Source: Lactarius indigo
Lineage: Eukaryota > Basidiomycota > Agaricomycetes > Russulales > Russulaceae
Direction of reading: 5' to 3'
DNA length: 64,000 bases
Assembly: GCA_025766275.1 (NCBI GenBank)
Contig: JAFKAC010000030.1
Location: 650,220 to 714,219 of the forward strand
The position numbers were made by a program, and so were the translations under genes. Shown here in pieces: positions 11,951-24,162 of this stretch (position 1 is the stretch's first letter; the number at the start of each line of letters is the position of its first letter). Under the pieces are notes generated by a model that was not told where the DNA came from, did no database searches, and saw only the letters and a program-made list of their open reading frames with translations.

Positions 11951-12488
11951 GACGTCCCAGCACCAGTCGCCAGACCCTACTGGCCCACGCCCTGGGCGTA
12001 CAGCACACCCCGCTGACCGTTCGTCTTTTCCCTTCCTCGCCGTACTCTCGTGTCGTTTACCGGCTAGTAGATGCCTTGGTGGGCACCCTTGCTCACTGAC
12101 CATATTGGACTCAGTGCCGGGTGTTCCAAGGGTTGTTCATCGGTAGGGTACGACTGCGGGTCAAAATCTAGTGGGGAGCATCTACTAGTTCGTCCTTTTT
12201 TTTTTTTTAATACTGTAGTCACTGGCATACTATATTATAAAGTCCATTATACACTGGCAGGGTATGATGTGCTAGCACAAAAAATACACGTCAGGTACAC
12301 GCTGGGCAAGACCCGCTGCCTACTCCATTCATCGACCCGGCGCATCGTCACCTGCGTCTGAATGTGGGCCAAAGAGACCATCCCCGACTGTGTCATATGA
12401 GGATACCGTACGCGTTTCGGCTGGCCAACGTGTCAGTCGCAAAACCAGTTTAACACGCGGAAGCATCTCACCTTCCTCGTCTCTCCTT

Positions 12489-13339
12489 TCACCTGAGACG
12501 GCCGCAAGTGGGAACTGGGCAGAGACTTCCTGAGTAGTCCCGTCCCGACCATGCAGCTCTAGGACGACAGCCGCTTCTGGGGGCACGATCAATCAGCCTC
12601 GTCACCAGCGCTACAAGAGAGACCATAAACTGACTTCCACTAGCTTCGGACTCGAATGTGGACATCTCCACTTGGTTCAGATTGTCAACGTCTACATCGG
12701 CCAGTGAAGATACTTCATGGGTATCGCTGAAGGGGTTGCTGATGGTGCTAGTGGTTCCAAGTGGAGGCGGTTGAGTGGCTAGTAAATTGGGATTACTCTT
12801 TGGCATTGAGCAAGTAAGTGAGCAAGCGTACCTCTTGCGGCAAGGGCCTCCGAAATCTGGGCCATAAGATTTTTCTCAGCTGCTCGACGAGAGGCAGTCT
12901 ACAAAAAAACAAGATCAAGCCCTGTTTTATGACCACAAGAAGTCACTAACCTCGACGACTATGAATAGATGTTTAGCGACCCGCTTGTAATCTTTGGCTA
13001 GAGAATACTTTTGAAGCATAGAGCCATCGGTGGTTTCCATTTTTTCCCGAGCAAGGCTCGTCCTGTCCGGTCTCAGTTACGCACGCCCCCAGATGAGGTT
13101 CCCAGAACTCACTGAGTGAATTCAAAGTCAATAGTGTTTTGATCATCGGGTTCTAGCCGCGCATAATGTTGTTGAATCAGAGGATGCACTCGACCGAAAT
13201 AGTAGTCGCCGCGCCGTATTTTTCCACTCGTGAAACAGTTCCGAACCACGTCGACAAGGTTCTTTCCGACATGGTGACTCGCCACTTTGTAAATGTCGTT
13301 GATGATAGGAGAGAAATCCTGGGGCTGTACAGCAGACAT
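12489..13339 (-). pseudogene. Small divergent-partner protein, copy C (3' part out of frame)
   Basis: Exons 1-3 are intact and join in frame: 13339-13113, 13062-12951 and 12898-12832. The last two have the same lengths as in copy B (112 and 67 nt). Protein features are shared with the other copies: KNLVDVVRNCF, an I-QQHYARL segment, then AKDYKRVAKHLF and ASRRAAEKNL, all likely helical. The following region (SNPNLLAT to STFES, about 12800-12640) matches copy B but cannot be joined to exon 3 in frame with any AG seen. A 9-10 nt insertion near 12590 further shifts the conserved LELHGRD segment. The gene is therefore either broken at its 3' end or uses splice sites I did not find. It is divergent from kinase 2, 654 bp away. 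Confidence 0.5.
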
Positions 13340-13993
13340 GAGACGGTATGTGTGGAGGAGTAATCTGAACCTGCAGAAATTTAAAATCAGAGAGAGGAGT
13401 AGGTAGTAGTAGGGAGTTCAATACTTCGGGAGCGGTAAGGCTTAAGTATGGTGAATGAATTTGGGTTCTCAGTCGTCAAGTGCTGTATTGTTTTCAACGG
13501 AAAGGTAATACGAGATAGATCACCCCGGAAACCCGGTTCTAGTCCTGTCACCAAAGGTGGATGCCGGCCTGGGTGCCGGTAGGAAAATTTTCTTTTCCCA
13601 GTAGCGACATAGAAGGAACAAGAGCAACGTGTGCGATTTTACCAAGTTGGTGGTTGGGGTCTGGGTGAAGGCGAATACTTGCGTCCCATTGGTGGCTGTC
13701 CCCATCAAGGTTCCCATTGTCACCCAATGTCAGTGTACGCCTGGATCGGTTGTTTTTGCATACAAGAACAGTGCAGTGCCGACTGTAACAATTGTACACA
13801 CTTAAATGAGACACGAGACAGGCTGCGCTGGCAGATGCCAGTGGGTATTCACAGAGAGATTACGTCATGTTGCACCGAAATCCGAGGGGTGGTCCAGATG
13901 GGCACCGACAAAACAACCATGACCTTGATTGGCAAGTTCAACTTTACCCCCTGCACCTCTCCATCCTTCATCTCCCCCCCCCCCCCTTTATAG

Positions 13994-15310
13994 ATGCCAC
14001 CACCGTCTACAGGCTTTCTGGGAAATCCTAGCGGAGGGCTTGGGGAAATAGGTGGCCCTGAACTTTGGTGGGCCGCACGCCAAGAAATCCTGGAGCGTGC
14101 TGGGTACATGCTCAGGTCTCGCTACCGACCTGGTTGGAGGCCGTCGTGGGCCACAACTGGCAAACACTATTTTAATTCTGAAGATGGCCAGATTCAGTCG
14201 GTCAGTGTCGAGACCCTCGCTCCGGTTGCTCGTACTCATGTAGTACTACTCTCAGCTGCGCCTATGTATGGATGCAACTCGGATCTCTGACGGTAGACCT
14301 GTAATGTTGAAAAGGCTCCTTAGCAAGGAGGGTCCTTACGAGCTTCAAATCAACAAGCTTTTCTCCACGGGTCCTCTTTCTTCGGACCCCAGAAACCACT
14401 GCGCGCAGTTGTTAGACGTCATTCAGCTCCCAAACGAGGACCCTATAATGGTGCATCCCCTGCTGCGTCCTTTTGACGACCCTCCGCTCCAAACGTACGG
14501 AGAATTTGTCACTTTCTTCGCGCAAATATGCGAGGTACGTTACTCTCCGTGGTGTGGTCCAGATTGCTTATCTTACAAGGGCGTACAATTCATGCATTCA
14601 AACAACGTTGCCCATCGGTATATTCTCCGTCGCATCCCCCCAGCTGCTCTTCCTGATGACATTTCGATAGGGACTGTACGTGGCGAAATATCATGCTGGA
14701 TCCGACGCATATGTATCCCGATTCGTTCCACCCTGTCGCCTTGGGGCGAAGCAGAGATTTCCGCCACAAGGCCAAAGGATATTCACGGACGCAGCGACCA
14801 ACCAAATACCTCCTCATCGACTTTGGTCTTTCCCGTCAATATGACCCCGCTAACGGGCCACCTCTGGACGAGCCGCTACATGGCGGCGACAGGTCCGCAC
14901 CAGAACACCAAGACGAGGAGACACCACGTAACCCGTTTCCCACCGACGTGTACTACCTCGGAAACTTGGTCCGCCAACATTATATGCAGGTCCGCGTCGT
15001 CAGCCTCTTCAACGAGATATCATTCTAACCCAATTCCTAGAAGTACAAAGGGTTCGAGTTCATAGAGCCGCTGATCACGGACATGGTCCAAGAGGATCCA
15101 GAAAAGCGCCCTAGCATGGATGAAGTCGTTTCCCGTTTTTCTGAGATCAAGAGTAAGCTCGGTACATGGAAGTTGCGCTCCCGGATCGCCCGCAGGCATG
15201 AGGTTTGGCCCGTCGCGGCGTGGAAGTCCGTCAGCCATTGGTACAGGACGGTGGGCTACGTCGTCGGGCGCAAAGCGGCCATTCCCGAGCCGAGTTTCCA
15301 GCCGAGCTGA
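13994..15310 (+). CDS. Protein-kinase-like protein, copy 2
   Basis: Five exons: 13994-14200, 14256-14534, 14580-14617, 14671-14989 and 15041-15310 (370 aa; stop TGA). Kinase landmarks by position: Lys88, Asp176 and Asn181 (HRDCTWRN), DFG at 225-227, DVYYLGN. Compared with copy 1 the activation region reads PEHQDEETPRN, one residue longer, and the C-terminus has a short extra FQPS. The start ATG follows a run of C and tttatag; it is the only ATG giving the shared N-terminal block (LGEIGGPELWW). Introns occupy the same four places as in the other two copies. The gene is open throughout and probably functional. Confidence 0.85.
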
Positions 15311-15546
15311 ATGGTTTACTGCACACGGCTGGGTTCTTTTTCTCTATGTTGTTCTTCGTACTCCACACTCCTTATTGTTTTACCATACCCCGCCGTCGTT
15401 CCTGCTATCTAGTCTAGTGTGCTCATCTCGGCCAGCCACTTTCGTTACGTAGCATTTGTCTGATATTGCACAAGGGCATAATAATATGTACGAACACTGA
15501 TCTGCAACAATAGAAGGGGCAAATCACCAGTAAAAGCTTTCGGGAA

Positions 15547-16010
15547 TGGATTTCGAAAACGCCGCAGCGGCAGGTGGTGGTCGGGCGCCAAGTCGGGCAC
15601 TGCGTAGCGATGGATCATACTGGACATGGACTATGAGCCTCCTCTTCTTTTCGGCACTTGCTGCCGCGATGCTGCGCGCTGATGCTAGCGACGAGTTGTA
15701 AGACTTACAATCAGAGGACGATGAAAACGCCTGCCCGAAATCTGGAATGCCACGAGCGCCTACGCGGAAGTCGTCGACGCCGCCGGAGGAAAAGAAGCCC
15801 TCCCTGGTCAAGTAGCAGCTCCCACAGTTCTTTTATACCATCCCTCTCGTCCAACTTCCTACGTCGGTGGTCGGGGTGTCGGAGCCAAAGCTGGTGTTCG
15901 CTGCCAGGGATACGACAGCGCGGGAGCACAAAATTCATCGGAGTCCGAAGCCCGAGGCGCAGCGTCGACTCCGTCGACTCCGGTTTGGGTACAAAAAGGA
16001 TAGCCCGAAC
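15547..16010 (+). pseudogene. Possible decayed ORF downstream of kinase 2
   Basis: One frame reads from ATG at 15547 (MDFENAAAAGG...) through about 155 codons with two in-frame stops (TAA after ADASDEL, TAG after KPSLVK) and ends at TGA after KKDSPN. The middle is acidic and then Ser/Pro/Lys-rich (SEDDENA, TRKSSTPPEEKK). Parts of it recur at 10745-10990. It may be a small gene that died before or after duplication, or chance. No family is recognised. Confidence 0.25.
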
Positions 16011-16025
16011 TGATGCCCGAACGCA
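15780..16025 (+). repeat. Segmental duplicate of 10745-10990
   Basis: Downstream flank of kinase 2; see the partner copy. Contains gactcc repeats (cgtcgactccgtcgactccgg) in both copies. Confidence 0.55.
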
Positions 16026-17085
16026 CAAGGAAGATGCTCAATTAGGCGTTGGTGGCTGAAGCACCAGCCTGCCAGTGACTCCGTCCATTTTCCTGTTGAT
16101 CCTCGTCAGTGTCACCTGAAAGTATGCTGGACCTCACCTGCTCATCGGTTGGTACCGAGACCAACACTGTCCCCATGATTTCCTGTCACGTCGCTGTTCC
16201 CCGTTTGCAAGCTGCGTCTTGTCAAATTGGGTTTTCAAGTATCGAGGGCTTTCAGGGTTCTAAAAAAAAAAAACGAACAATAGTGGTGGATAAAGTAAAG
16301 AAACGGCGCCTAGGTTTATCCCCAGCCGGGTATTCGCCCTGCCGCACCAATGGTCATCTGTAATGGTCCTTCAGGAAAAAAAAAATTTGTAGGTCGAACT
16401 CACGAGTCAGAACCCGCCAACTCAACGCGCAGTCATGGTCAAGGATCAAGCTCAAGGAACACGTGAAATCCTTACCCCGTGTCTTCAGCGTATCTTCGTC
16501 CTCCGTCAGCAGACAAGGGCTTTTGCATAAGCTTGACAGACGCGCAGGGCTTTTGGGTTGCACTTTTTTTTTAGGTTTGATGAGCGTGCAAAGTGATTAC
16601 GTGACACACGCGTTCCAGGCTGCCCAGGAATGGGCGGTATAATGTTTGTTCTTGACGTGTCAGTGGGGGTATGCAGCTAGTGCGGCTGCTCACTTATTTG
16701 GGGACCATAGGAGCACTCGCGATGTCCAAGCTAATACATGACGCACTCCTCCTATTTACCTGCTCAAATCAACATTTCCCTATGCTCATGTCTAAGTCAC
16801 AGTGCGCCCTACTCGCAGGCGGACCTTGTACTAATTCTGACCTACTGCGTGGATAATCGATGTGAGACATGACAAGTAATAAAAGTACGTTGTCCGATCT
16901 GAAAGGTCGTAACACGTGGCGGGGAATAATGTACACGGGGGTAATTAAAAGCAATAAGAAGTAGGGTGCTATACAAAAATTACTGCTCTCCACTTGGTGG
17001 GAGACTTTCATCTGAGCGAGAGCCGAGGATATCACTGTCGGCGAATTCAAACTGTGGATGGCGGGAAGAGACGATTGATCCCATT
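16026..17085. other. No recognisable gene
   Basis: Short overlapping open frames only. Two homopolymer A runs (16262-16273, 16377-16384). The right end is the 3' flank of partner gene D. Confidence 0.5.
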
Positions 17086-18022
17086 TCACCTTCCCAACAT
17101 GTCAGCCGCTGGCGGGTCACAACACGGCGAACGAGGTATCTTACCTTCCCCAGCTATCCTATGGTCCTGTCGGGGATCAAGTGAGAATGCAGCGAGGTAG
17201 TGTAGTGGGGGATCATCGCCCTGTCGGCGAAGACGCAGGAGGACAGCAGGTTCTAGATTACGACTCAGGTCAACGTTGGAGATACTCTGTGAAAAAAACC
17301 ATGACCAACCTCCGGTCGTTTGCGATTGAAGTGCGGTCATATCCACACTGTCCACACCGCTAACCGCTGCATCTGTCAGAGTTGACGATGGGCGTGAGTC
17401 GGCGAATGGGAGGATAGCGAATGGATCCGGTGAGACAGGTTGGACCGTAATCTGCTCTGCAAGGTCTGCCGGTGGCGCTGGAGGGGGTGGGGAAGTGGGA
17501 AAACCTCGTGAGCTAGAAGCTTCCCTGAGCTTATTCCTGATTTGCCGGTCGATGGCCCGGTCGGATGCGTCCTACATGAGGATCAGTTATACACCCTTCA
17601 CGTTAGAGTGCAGGGGGGATTGACCTTGATCACCATGTACGTCGTCTTGGAGACACTTTTAAAGTGCATATTGAGAATCCATCTTTTGAGTCGAGACTTG
17701 GTCTTCTCCAGTCTCGACTCGAGGTCTTCTAGGCTACTCAGTTCCACCAGTAAATACCTTTACTGGGCATGTGAGTTAGCCACACTGACTCGTCGTATAA
17801 AAGCCCAATCACTTCTTGATCTTCGACCTCGATCAGGTGAATGTGCTGCTGCAGTAGGTTGCGCGCTACGTCCAGATCGCGGTCAGCACTTCGTAACTTG
17901 AAGTTGACAAGGCTTTTCTGTAGATCATTGACGGCGGCCATCCTAGTTGAAAGGCTCGGCGATTCGATACCACCAAGGGCATTCTGTTGGGAATGGTGCC
18001 TTTGAAAAAATACGTCCGGCAT
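17086..18022 (-). CDS. Small divergent-partner protein, copy D (longest intact member)
   Basis: Three exons: 18022-17790, 17736-17634 and 17571-17086 (273 aa). The phases agree and the frame is open to a TGA at 17088-17086. The N-terminal half is charged and probably helical (LDVARNLLQQHIHL; then LEDLESRLEKTKSRL, a likely coiled coil). The second half is Pro-rich (PTSPPPPAPPADL) and then has a VDSVDM...TTGGWSWFF segment matching copy B (LDSVRM...TTGGRFRLF) and a LEPAVLLRLRRQGDD segment matching LELHGRD of copies A-C. Other copies end earlier or shift frame, so this copy best shows the full protein. No signal peptide, membrane helix or known domain is seen. It is divergent from kinase 3, 462 bp away. 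A further intron in the last exon cannot be excluded. Confidence 0.55.
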
Positions 18023-18484
18023 CGGGGAGGGCTGTAGGGTAAACTACGTAAGTTCTGAGCCAGCAGATACTGAGGTTTAAGGAGGAAGAGGAGGAAAGCC
18101 GACTTGGCCATGGTACCGGGCCTTATAATCAGTGGGATTGCCAGTGTACCATTACGGTTGCATTGGAACCTGTGCATTCAATAGGCCTTGACAACAAGTG
18201 ACCTACCAGGCGTTCAAGAATCGTGACAGGTTGCGTTCAATGAAGATCCCGGCAGCCATACTTGGCCAGAGGAGGAACAAACACTCCCATAGAAAGACAA
18301 GATTGCGTTCCGATGTGTGGGATAGAAGGAAACGAAGGGTGTGATAATAAGAACAATAAGTTCGAGGAAGAGAAAGGGCGGTGAAATTACGTTATGCCAT
18401 CAAACACGGTGGGATTTCTCAGTTGCGGTAAATACAAGCTCGCAAGTTGTTACGTTCCCACTCTTCTCTCTACTCGTACACAGG
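18023..18484. promoter_or_regulatory. Divergent intergenic region between partner D and kinase 3
   Basis: 462 bp between opposed start codons, almost the same spacing as in module B (461 bp). A shared control region is inferred from the conserved head-to-head layout. Confidence 0.4.
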
Positions 18485-19821
18485 ATGGAGTCTCGAGATG
18501 GTAGGGACCTCCTTGGAAATCGCCCCCGAAAAAAACTGGGAGAGATTGGTGGCCCCGAAATCTGGTGGGTCGAACGGCAGCAAGCTTTGGAGCATGCTGG
18601 TTACATGCTCCGTCCCCGATACCGCCCCGATTGGACCCCGTCATGGGCTGGCACCGACAAGCTCCCTCTCAATTTTGAAGATGGCCATCGACAGTTGGTA
18701 AGTATGAACACCACCACCTCGACGATCGTGCTCATGACGTGTCGTCTCAGCGGCGCCTGTGCATGGATGCTACTCGAATATCTGATGGCAAGCCCGTTAT
18801 GTTGAAAAGGCTCCTCGAGAAAGAAGGTCCTCACGAGCTCCAGATCAACAAGCTCTTCTCCGCTGGATCCCTCGCCTCTGACCCCCGAAATCACTGTGCA
18901 CCCCTTCTCGATGTCATCGAGCTACCAAACGATCCTCCAATTATGGTACATTCACTATTACGCTCGTTTTATGACCCCAAGTTCCAAACATTTGGGGAGT
19001 TCGTAACATTTTTCGCGCAAATTTGTGAGGTGAGCTGCGTGCAATGTCGAGTGGTCGGGTCGCTCATCTGCCAATCCAGGGTGTAGAGTTCTTGCACGAG
19101 AACAGCGTTGCTCATCGGTGCGGTGTTGCCCTTTCCTCCTGTCCTCCCTCGTGTCTGCCCCTCGCTCACATTTTTGTCTCTAGGGACTGCACGAGGCAAA
19201 ACATCATGCTCGACCCGTCGAATATGTACCCTGAATCCTTCCACCCAGTTGTGACCAATCGAAGTAAGGATTTCCGTCGAAGGGCAAAAGCATATTCGCG
19301 AACCTGGCGTCCTACACGATACCTTCTCATCGACTTTGGCCACTCCCGTCGGTATGATCTTTCCAAGGGGCCTCCACTCGACGAACCTCTGAGAGGAGCC
19401 GACAAGTCCGCACCGGAGCATCAGAATGGCACGCTATGCGACCCATTTCCCACCGACGTGTACTATCTCGGGAACATGATTCGGGAGAACTACTCGCAGG
19501 TCAGAAGTCCCACTCGTCCACAAAAAAAAAAAAAAAAAAAGTGTCCTGACTTGTACGAGCCAGAAATACAAAGGGTTCGAGTTTATGGAACCTCTCATCG
19601 CTGACATGACTCAAGAAGACCCCTCACGACGTCCCACCATGGACAAGGTCACCGCTCGTTTTTCGGAGATGACGAAAGGCCTTAGCAATTGGAAGTTACG
19701 CTCGAGAATGGCACGCAAGAACGAGATGTGGCCGGTTACTGCATGGAGAGCCGTCAACCATTGGTCCCGGACGGTGCGCTACGTCCTCGCCAACAAAGCG
19801 GCGATTCCCGAACCCAGCTGA
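18485..19821 (+). CDS. Protein-kinase-like protein, copy 3
   Basis: Five exons: 18485-18697, 18751-19029, 19080-19117, 19184-19499 and 19564-19821 (367 aa). Lys90 (VMLKRLL), Asp178 and Asn183 (HRDCTRQN) and DFG at 227-229 are present; the residue after DFG is His rather than Leu. Relative to copies 1 and 2 the loop after DFG differs (DLSKGPPLDEP for DPANGPPLDEP). An 18-nt A run lies in the last intron at about 19522-19540. The start chosen (MESRDGRD) is the only ATG directly before the shared LGEIGGPEIWWVERQ block. All catalytic residues are in place, so activity is plausible. Confidence 0.85.
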
Positions 19822-20589
19822 TCCACCGACTCATTTTCGCTGTGTTATATTTTTACTCTCCGCGCTCGTTGAGTACTGTACGACTTGTAAACTTGAATAC
19901 CCACCGATCTACCTGCTATGTAATTCGATTCACTTTGTCTCATCCAGATATACTCGCTATATTTTTCCTGTTGTTGAAGTGACACGAGCAGCCTGGCACC
20001 CGGTCTACCATTCTGTTCCTATCTACGCATCCGCAGGATCATTCGTGAAACGGGCTACTTATCGTGATAGAGTGGACTTCTGGGCGTCCGTGGAAAATAT
20101 GTATAACTGTTTTGTACACGTGGCGGTGAACCAAGAGGAAAAAGAAAAGTCCTTGGTGATTTGCAAACGTCCCCACCTGTGTTACATGCTACAGTCTATT
20201 ATATTCCCTGATAGAGGTTGGTCAACGTCAACGCACAAAGGCGAAATGGTTCAGTTGTACAATAAAGCGAAAGGCATTCGGCTTTCCAGGAGACTGACTC
20301 GGGCACATTCGGGGGATGGATTGGATAAAAGTTCACGATAATTCACCTACAATCGCTCAATCAGGATCGTACAGCGTTCTCTAGGGCGACCCCGTTTTGA
20401 TGGCCGTTCCCAAGTCGACACAAAATCAACAAGTACGCACGTGCACGGAGGCTGTATTTTCGTCGATGGCCCTCTGCTGCAGACGTCACCCAGAGAAGTG
20501 TCGTAGCTTTCGAGTCTCGGCCTTGTTTCTTTTACACGGCGGCCATCAGTTACCCCGAGAGTGACAGGCCCGTCACCAGATATGCCACC

Positions 20590-20720
20590 CTGCGTCTCAT
20601 TGTGCTCTACAGTACGCCCCCGGCCGGTATTGTACGCTTTGTTACGCAAGTCGCACAATAGGACTTCTGACAAAGTGAAGACACGCTCCTTCAGTCCTCC
20701 ATTCGGCATTTGAGAGCTGT
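20590..20720 (+). repeat. Dispersed repeat, copy 3 (partial)
   Basis: Matches the central part of the 7380-7680 copy: acaaagtgaa, cgctcctt and cagtcctccattcg in the same order and spacing. Confidence 0.4.
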
Positions 20721-23002
20721 GAAACAGAAGAACAACCTTATCCCTCGTTGCCCATGCGGAGGCGGGAAGGGGGCCACGATCATGACGATGAGTCGATGAC
20801 GCGGCAGTACGAGTACATGAATTGAGTTGATGTGTTCTGACAGTGATCTAAGCTTGACAATAAGGAGGGCCGCCGCAGTGTCAAGGACTCCCCATCTATC
20901 GAACTGCCTTGCTACGTCCGGTTACGGCTGCAGGTAAGGCTGCAGGGCGCAAGGCAGGGCGTCTCTGAGGACGCGACAACTAGGACGCCACAGAAGTCAC
21001 ACCTCGGGAAATTCCACTAACAAGATACAGTACCACATATAGACTAAACGGTAGCACTCTCAGGGAAGGGGCAAGGATACTATGATCATCAGAAAGAAAC
21101 AAGTCCAGCTACCAGGAATCCTGAGTGCGGAGTTCGGGCATGTCGGAGTTTCGCGGGGACACCTCGTCCATACCGATCGACCGGCCCCATTATTCGACCG
21201 TCCTCAGGCTGCTGATCCATCTAAGTATTTAAGGAGCATTGTAGACTCAGTTCGCAAGCGTTGAATATTAGGAAATACCGATAACCATGTATGAAACACA
21301 TTGCCAGGCCATGCGTCGAGTCGAGAGTTGTCGGAGGGTTCGGCGACTGACATGCCCTGAACCTGCTGTCTTTGTCCCGTGGAGTAAACTGACAAAAGGC
21401 GGTCTAGTAAATTAGCAATTTCCCCTTACCTATGGGAACTTCGATATTCGGGGTATGCGTCCCAGCCAAAGACAATAACGGCTTTATCCAGTAGTTGCTC
21501 CAGGGGGATCAATAGGAGGGCAGAGTGGCACATGCGCTGTGCAGGACTTTATTAACGACAGACTCAAAGGACCTATCCGACTTGGCGGCTTATTGAATTG
21601 TCACGTTAGAGCAGGTCGAGACGGCACAAGTCCCGAGACATAGTTAGTGTTTGCTGCAGACGGAATACAAGAAGTTCAGGATCTGCGAGCGGTGTTGGTG
21701 TAGAACCCCATTTGTGCGCTCTCATTTTGGATGTGTGAGCGATACAGTACCACATACCTGAAGAGGCATGTAACAAACCTACGCACTGAATTACCAAAGG
21801 CATCGAAGTAGTCGTCTCTGTAACTGCCGCAGATCTGACTAGAGTAAAGGAGGTATCGTGACCTGTGAGCTTCTCGAAGGTTATGACTTGACAATGATGC
21901 TGAAAGCTACTCTGACAGATCGGAAAGATCGGTGCTACTGGGAGAGGCGAGACAAATGAATAAAGCATAGCCGGCCAGCACCCGTCGCGACATGTATAAG
22001 AGAGATCAGATGAACGTAATTGTTCAGTTTCGCAACAAGACACCCAAGGAGATACCAAGTGTCGGGAGAGAGGGAATCTAAGGAGGAGATATAGCCATTC
22101 AGGATTTCCCAGAGTCCCACAGAATTAAGGGCATGCGGTGACTCTGTCAAATGGGACTTTCTAAAGAAATATTTGGCGCTGGTTGCAAAGCGTGCTGTTG
22201 AACAGCACATACGGTAAATAAGACGTAATGAACAGCAGCGCATGTCATCAGGGAACAGTAATTCGTTCACCTACATGATGTGCTTGGCCAGGTCCATCGT
22301 GACGAACTGAGTCCCGACGCACTAGGAACTAAGAATGGCCCAGAGACTACCACATGCTATAGGGGTTCGACGGCTGACCATGGTGTACCAGATCCTAATA
22401 GACAAGGTGAGTGCGACAACTTGAAGCTGCTCAACTTTCTACCATTGGCGAACTCTGCTGTGTACTTGCGCAGGCTGGTCAACATTTTTGCACTTGGATT
22501 CGGTAAATCGTGCTTCAGTGGCTGATTTCGAGGGGAACAGGGGCGACAATGTTAGCTATGCTCTATTCTTCTACCGCTCCGGCGCTAATGAAGCCTCTAC
22601 TGGGTGGTGGTCAACAAATGACTGGGTTCCTATAACGAGGTTTGTGGGTCTGGGATCTCACTAAGAGTCGAACTATCCGATCCTGGGGAGGGGAAGGAAG
22701 GCGACTCGAAACAGCAAGCTATAAAGTTCGGAGTAATAGGACAGGTTGAGCAAGGGTTCGTAGAGGCGACTTCACATGTTGGTATCCCAGAAAAGTAAGT
22801 CTGTTCAGCTGGAGGTCTGGCAACTTTTTGGATTGACCGAGCCCTAGGCCAGGATGAACGGGGCGGGCCGGGAAAAGGCCGGTTGCCGTCTGGTTGCGGG
22901 AGCAGCCACGGGCCACGGGGACGACGGCATCCCTCAACCATCCCTCTTACCCCCAGTACGAGTCGCATCCAGATCGAGGCCTATCGAATTATTTCGACCC
23001 CC

Positions 23003-23013
23003 CTGGTTTATAA
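23003..23013 (+). promoter_or_regulatory. TATA-like box of the phosphatase-inhibitor gene
   Basis: The word ggtttataaat lies 34 bp before the ATG at 23047, implying a very short 5' leader. Confidence 0.4.
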
Positions 23014-23046
23014 ATCACCACTTCCTAGACGTCTCGCCATCCGCAG

Positions 23047-24162
23047 ATGTCGTCTGCTTCTGCACCCAACGCACCCACCCGCAGCGCATCTACCTCCAAG
23101 CCCAAGGGCATTTTGAAGAACGCCCCACCTGCTCCTGGGACTGCGGCACAACAGTGAGTAAGCCTTGTTAATTGATCCCAGCGCGGCATCTGACCATGGT
23201 CATATGTCTGTTCTGTCCACTTCCAACTTGCGCCCTCACGTGTTTCCTATCTTTTGCGATCGCGCCCGTTGACAATTCTGCGAATTTCACCATACTTCCT
23301 TCCATATCTGTTACTTTTGATCGCTTTCGCTGCTGCTGGATTGCTGCGTTGTTCTGCCTCTCAACGGTTTGAATAACCCTCGACCCCTCATCCATATCAC
23401 GACGCTGCTTGCCTTATAGCAGCCTACAATGGGACGAAGCAAATCTAGCGCTAACGGAGATGCAGAAGGACAGCCAGATGAAGATAACGGAACCAAAGAC
23501 GCCTTACGTGCGCTACAACGCTGAACTAGACGAAGTCGAAGGCGGTGCGTGCCCTCGGCCCACCTGGTGCCCGCTATTCCCGCTCACATGGCAGAATTCC
23601 TCCTAGAAATTCCGGCATTCGACTTGGGGAGCACATCCGCTCCCTCACCACCGCCCGCTTCCCCATCTCCGATAGAGCCTTCGTCCCCGCGCCGTCCGTC
23701 CTTCTCTACGGGGAAGCGGCCAGGGCGTTCGAGCAGCGGCAGCTCTAGCCGTAGCACAAGCTTCAGCATCCCCTCCGAAATTCCGCGAGGCGAGGTGGAG
23801 GAGGCAAGCAGCGACGAGGAGCCCATGTCACCTGAGGGTGCGTATCACGTAGCTCTATCCGGCGCAGAGGTTACTGACTCGGACTCTTGCAGCGGCCGCG
23901 AAGCACGAGGCTTTTCTGAAGGCGCGTGGGCGCCATTATTCGAATGAGGCGGAAGCGATGAAGGTTCGCACATGCACTTTCTCATTCTCTTGTCTCCGTA
24001 TCCATCAATTTTTGTGCTTTACTCGCTGACTGGTGGGCCCCTGGGCTTGATCTACAGCGTGCGTCCCAGCTTTCGGATTCAGATGAAGATGAAGAGGACT
24101 CGACAGGTGATAGTGGAGTGCCACGTTTACCCAAGGCCAACGGCAAGGTTACTTCACCTTGA
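23047..24162 (+). CDS. Protein phosphatase 1 inhibitor-2 (PPP1R2/Glc8 family)
   Basis: Regulatory subunit that binds type-1 Ser/Thr protein phosphatase (PP1). Five exons: 23047-23153, 23420-23544, 23595-23837, 23893-23963 and 24058-24162 (216 aa). All three family landmarks are visible in order: the PP1-docking KGILKN at residues 20-25, the WDE...L segment at 40-45 followed by EPKTPY (Thr63 lies where GSK3 phosphorylates the animal protein), and the HY motif at 173-174 ([12 protein letters not shown]) that reaches the PP1 active site. A Ser/Pro-rich disordered stretch lies between them and an acidic SDSDEDEED tail ends the protein. Length agrees with the family (about 200 aa). The first intron (266 nt) is long for this window. 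Nuclear or cytoplasmic action is expected. Confidence 0.88.

Larger units (their letters stand above)
19822..23046. other. Long stretch without a recognisable gene
   Basis: No open frame has protein-like composition or splice-compatible neighbours. A diverged third copy of the dispersed repeat lies at about 20590-20720. The last 100 bp before 23047 hold a ggtttataaat TATA-like box at 23003-23013, 34 bp before the next gene's ATG. Confidence 0.5.

Noticed and set aside
16671..16856. Small plus-strand hydrophobic frame
   Set aside because: Short, isolated and without conserved counterpart in the other units.
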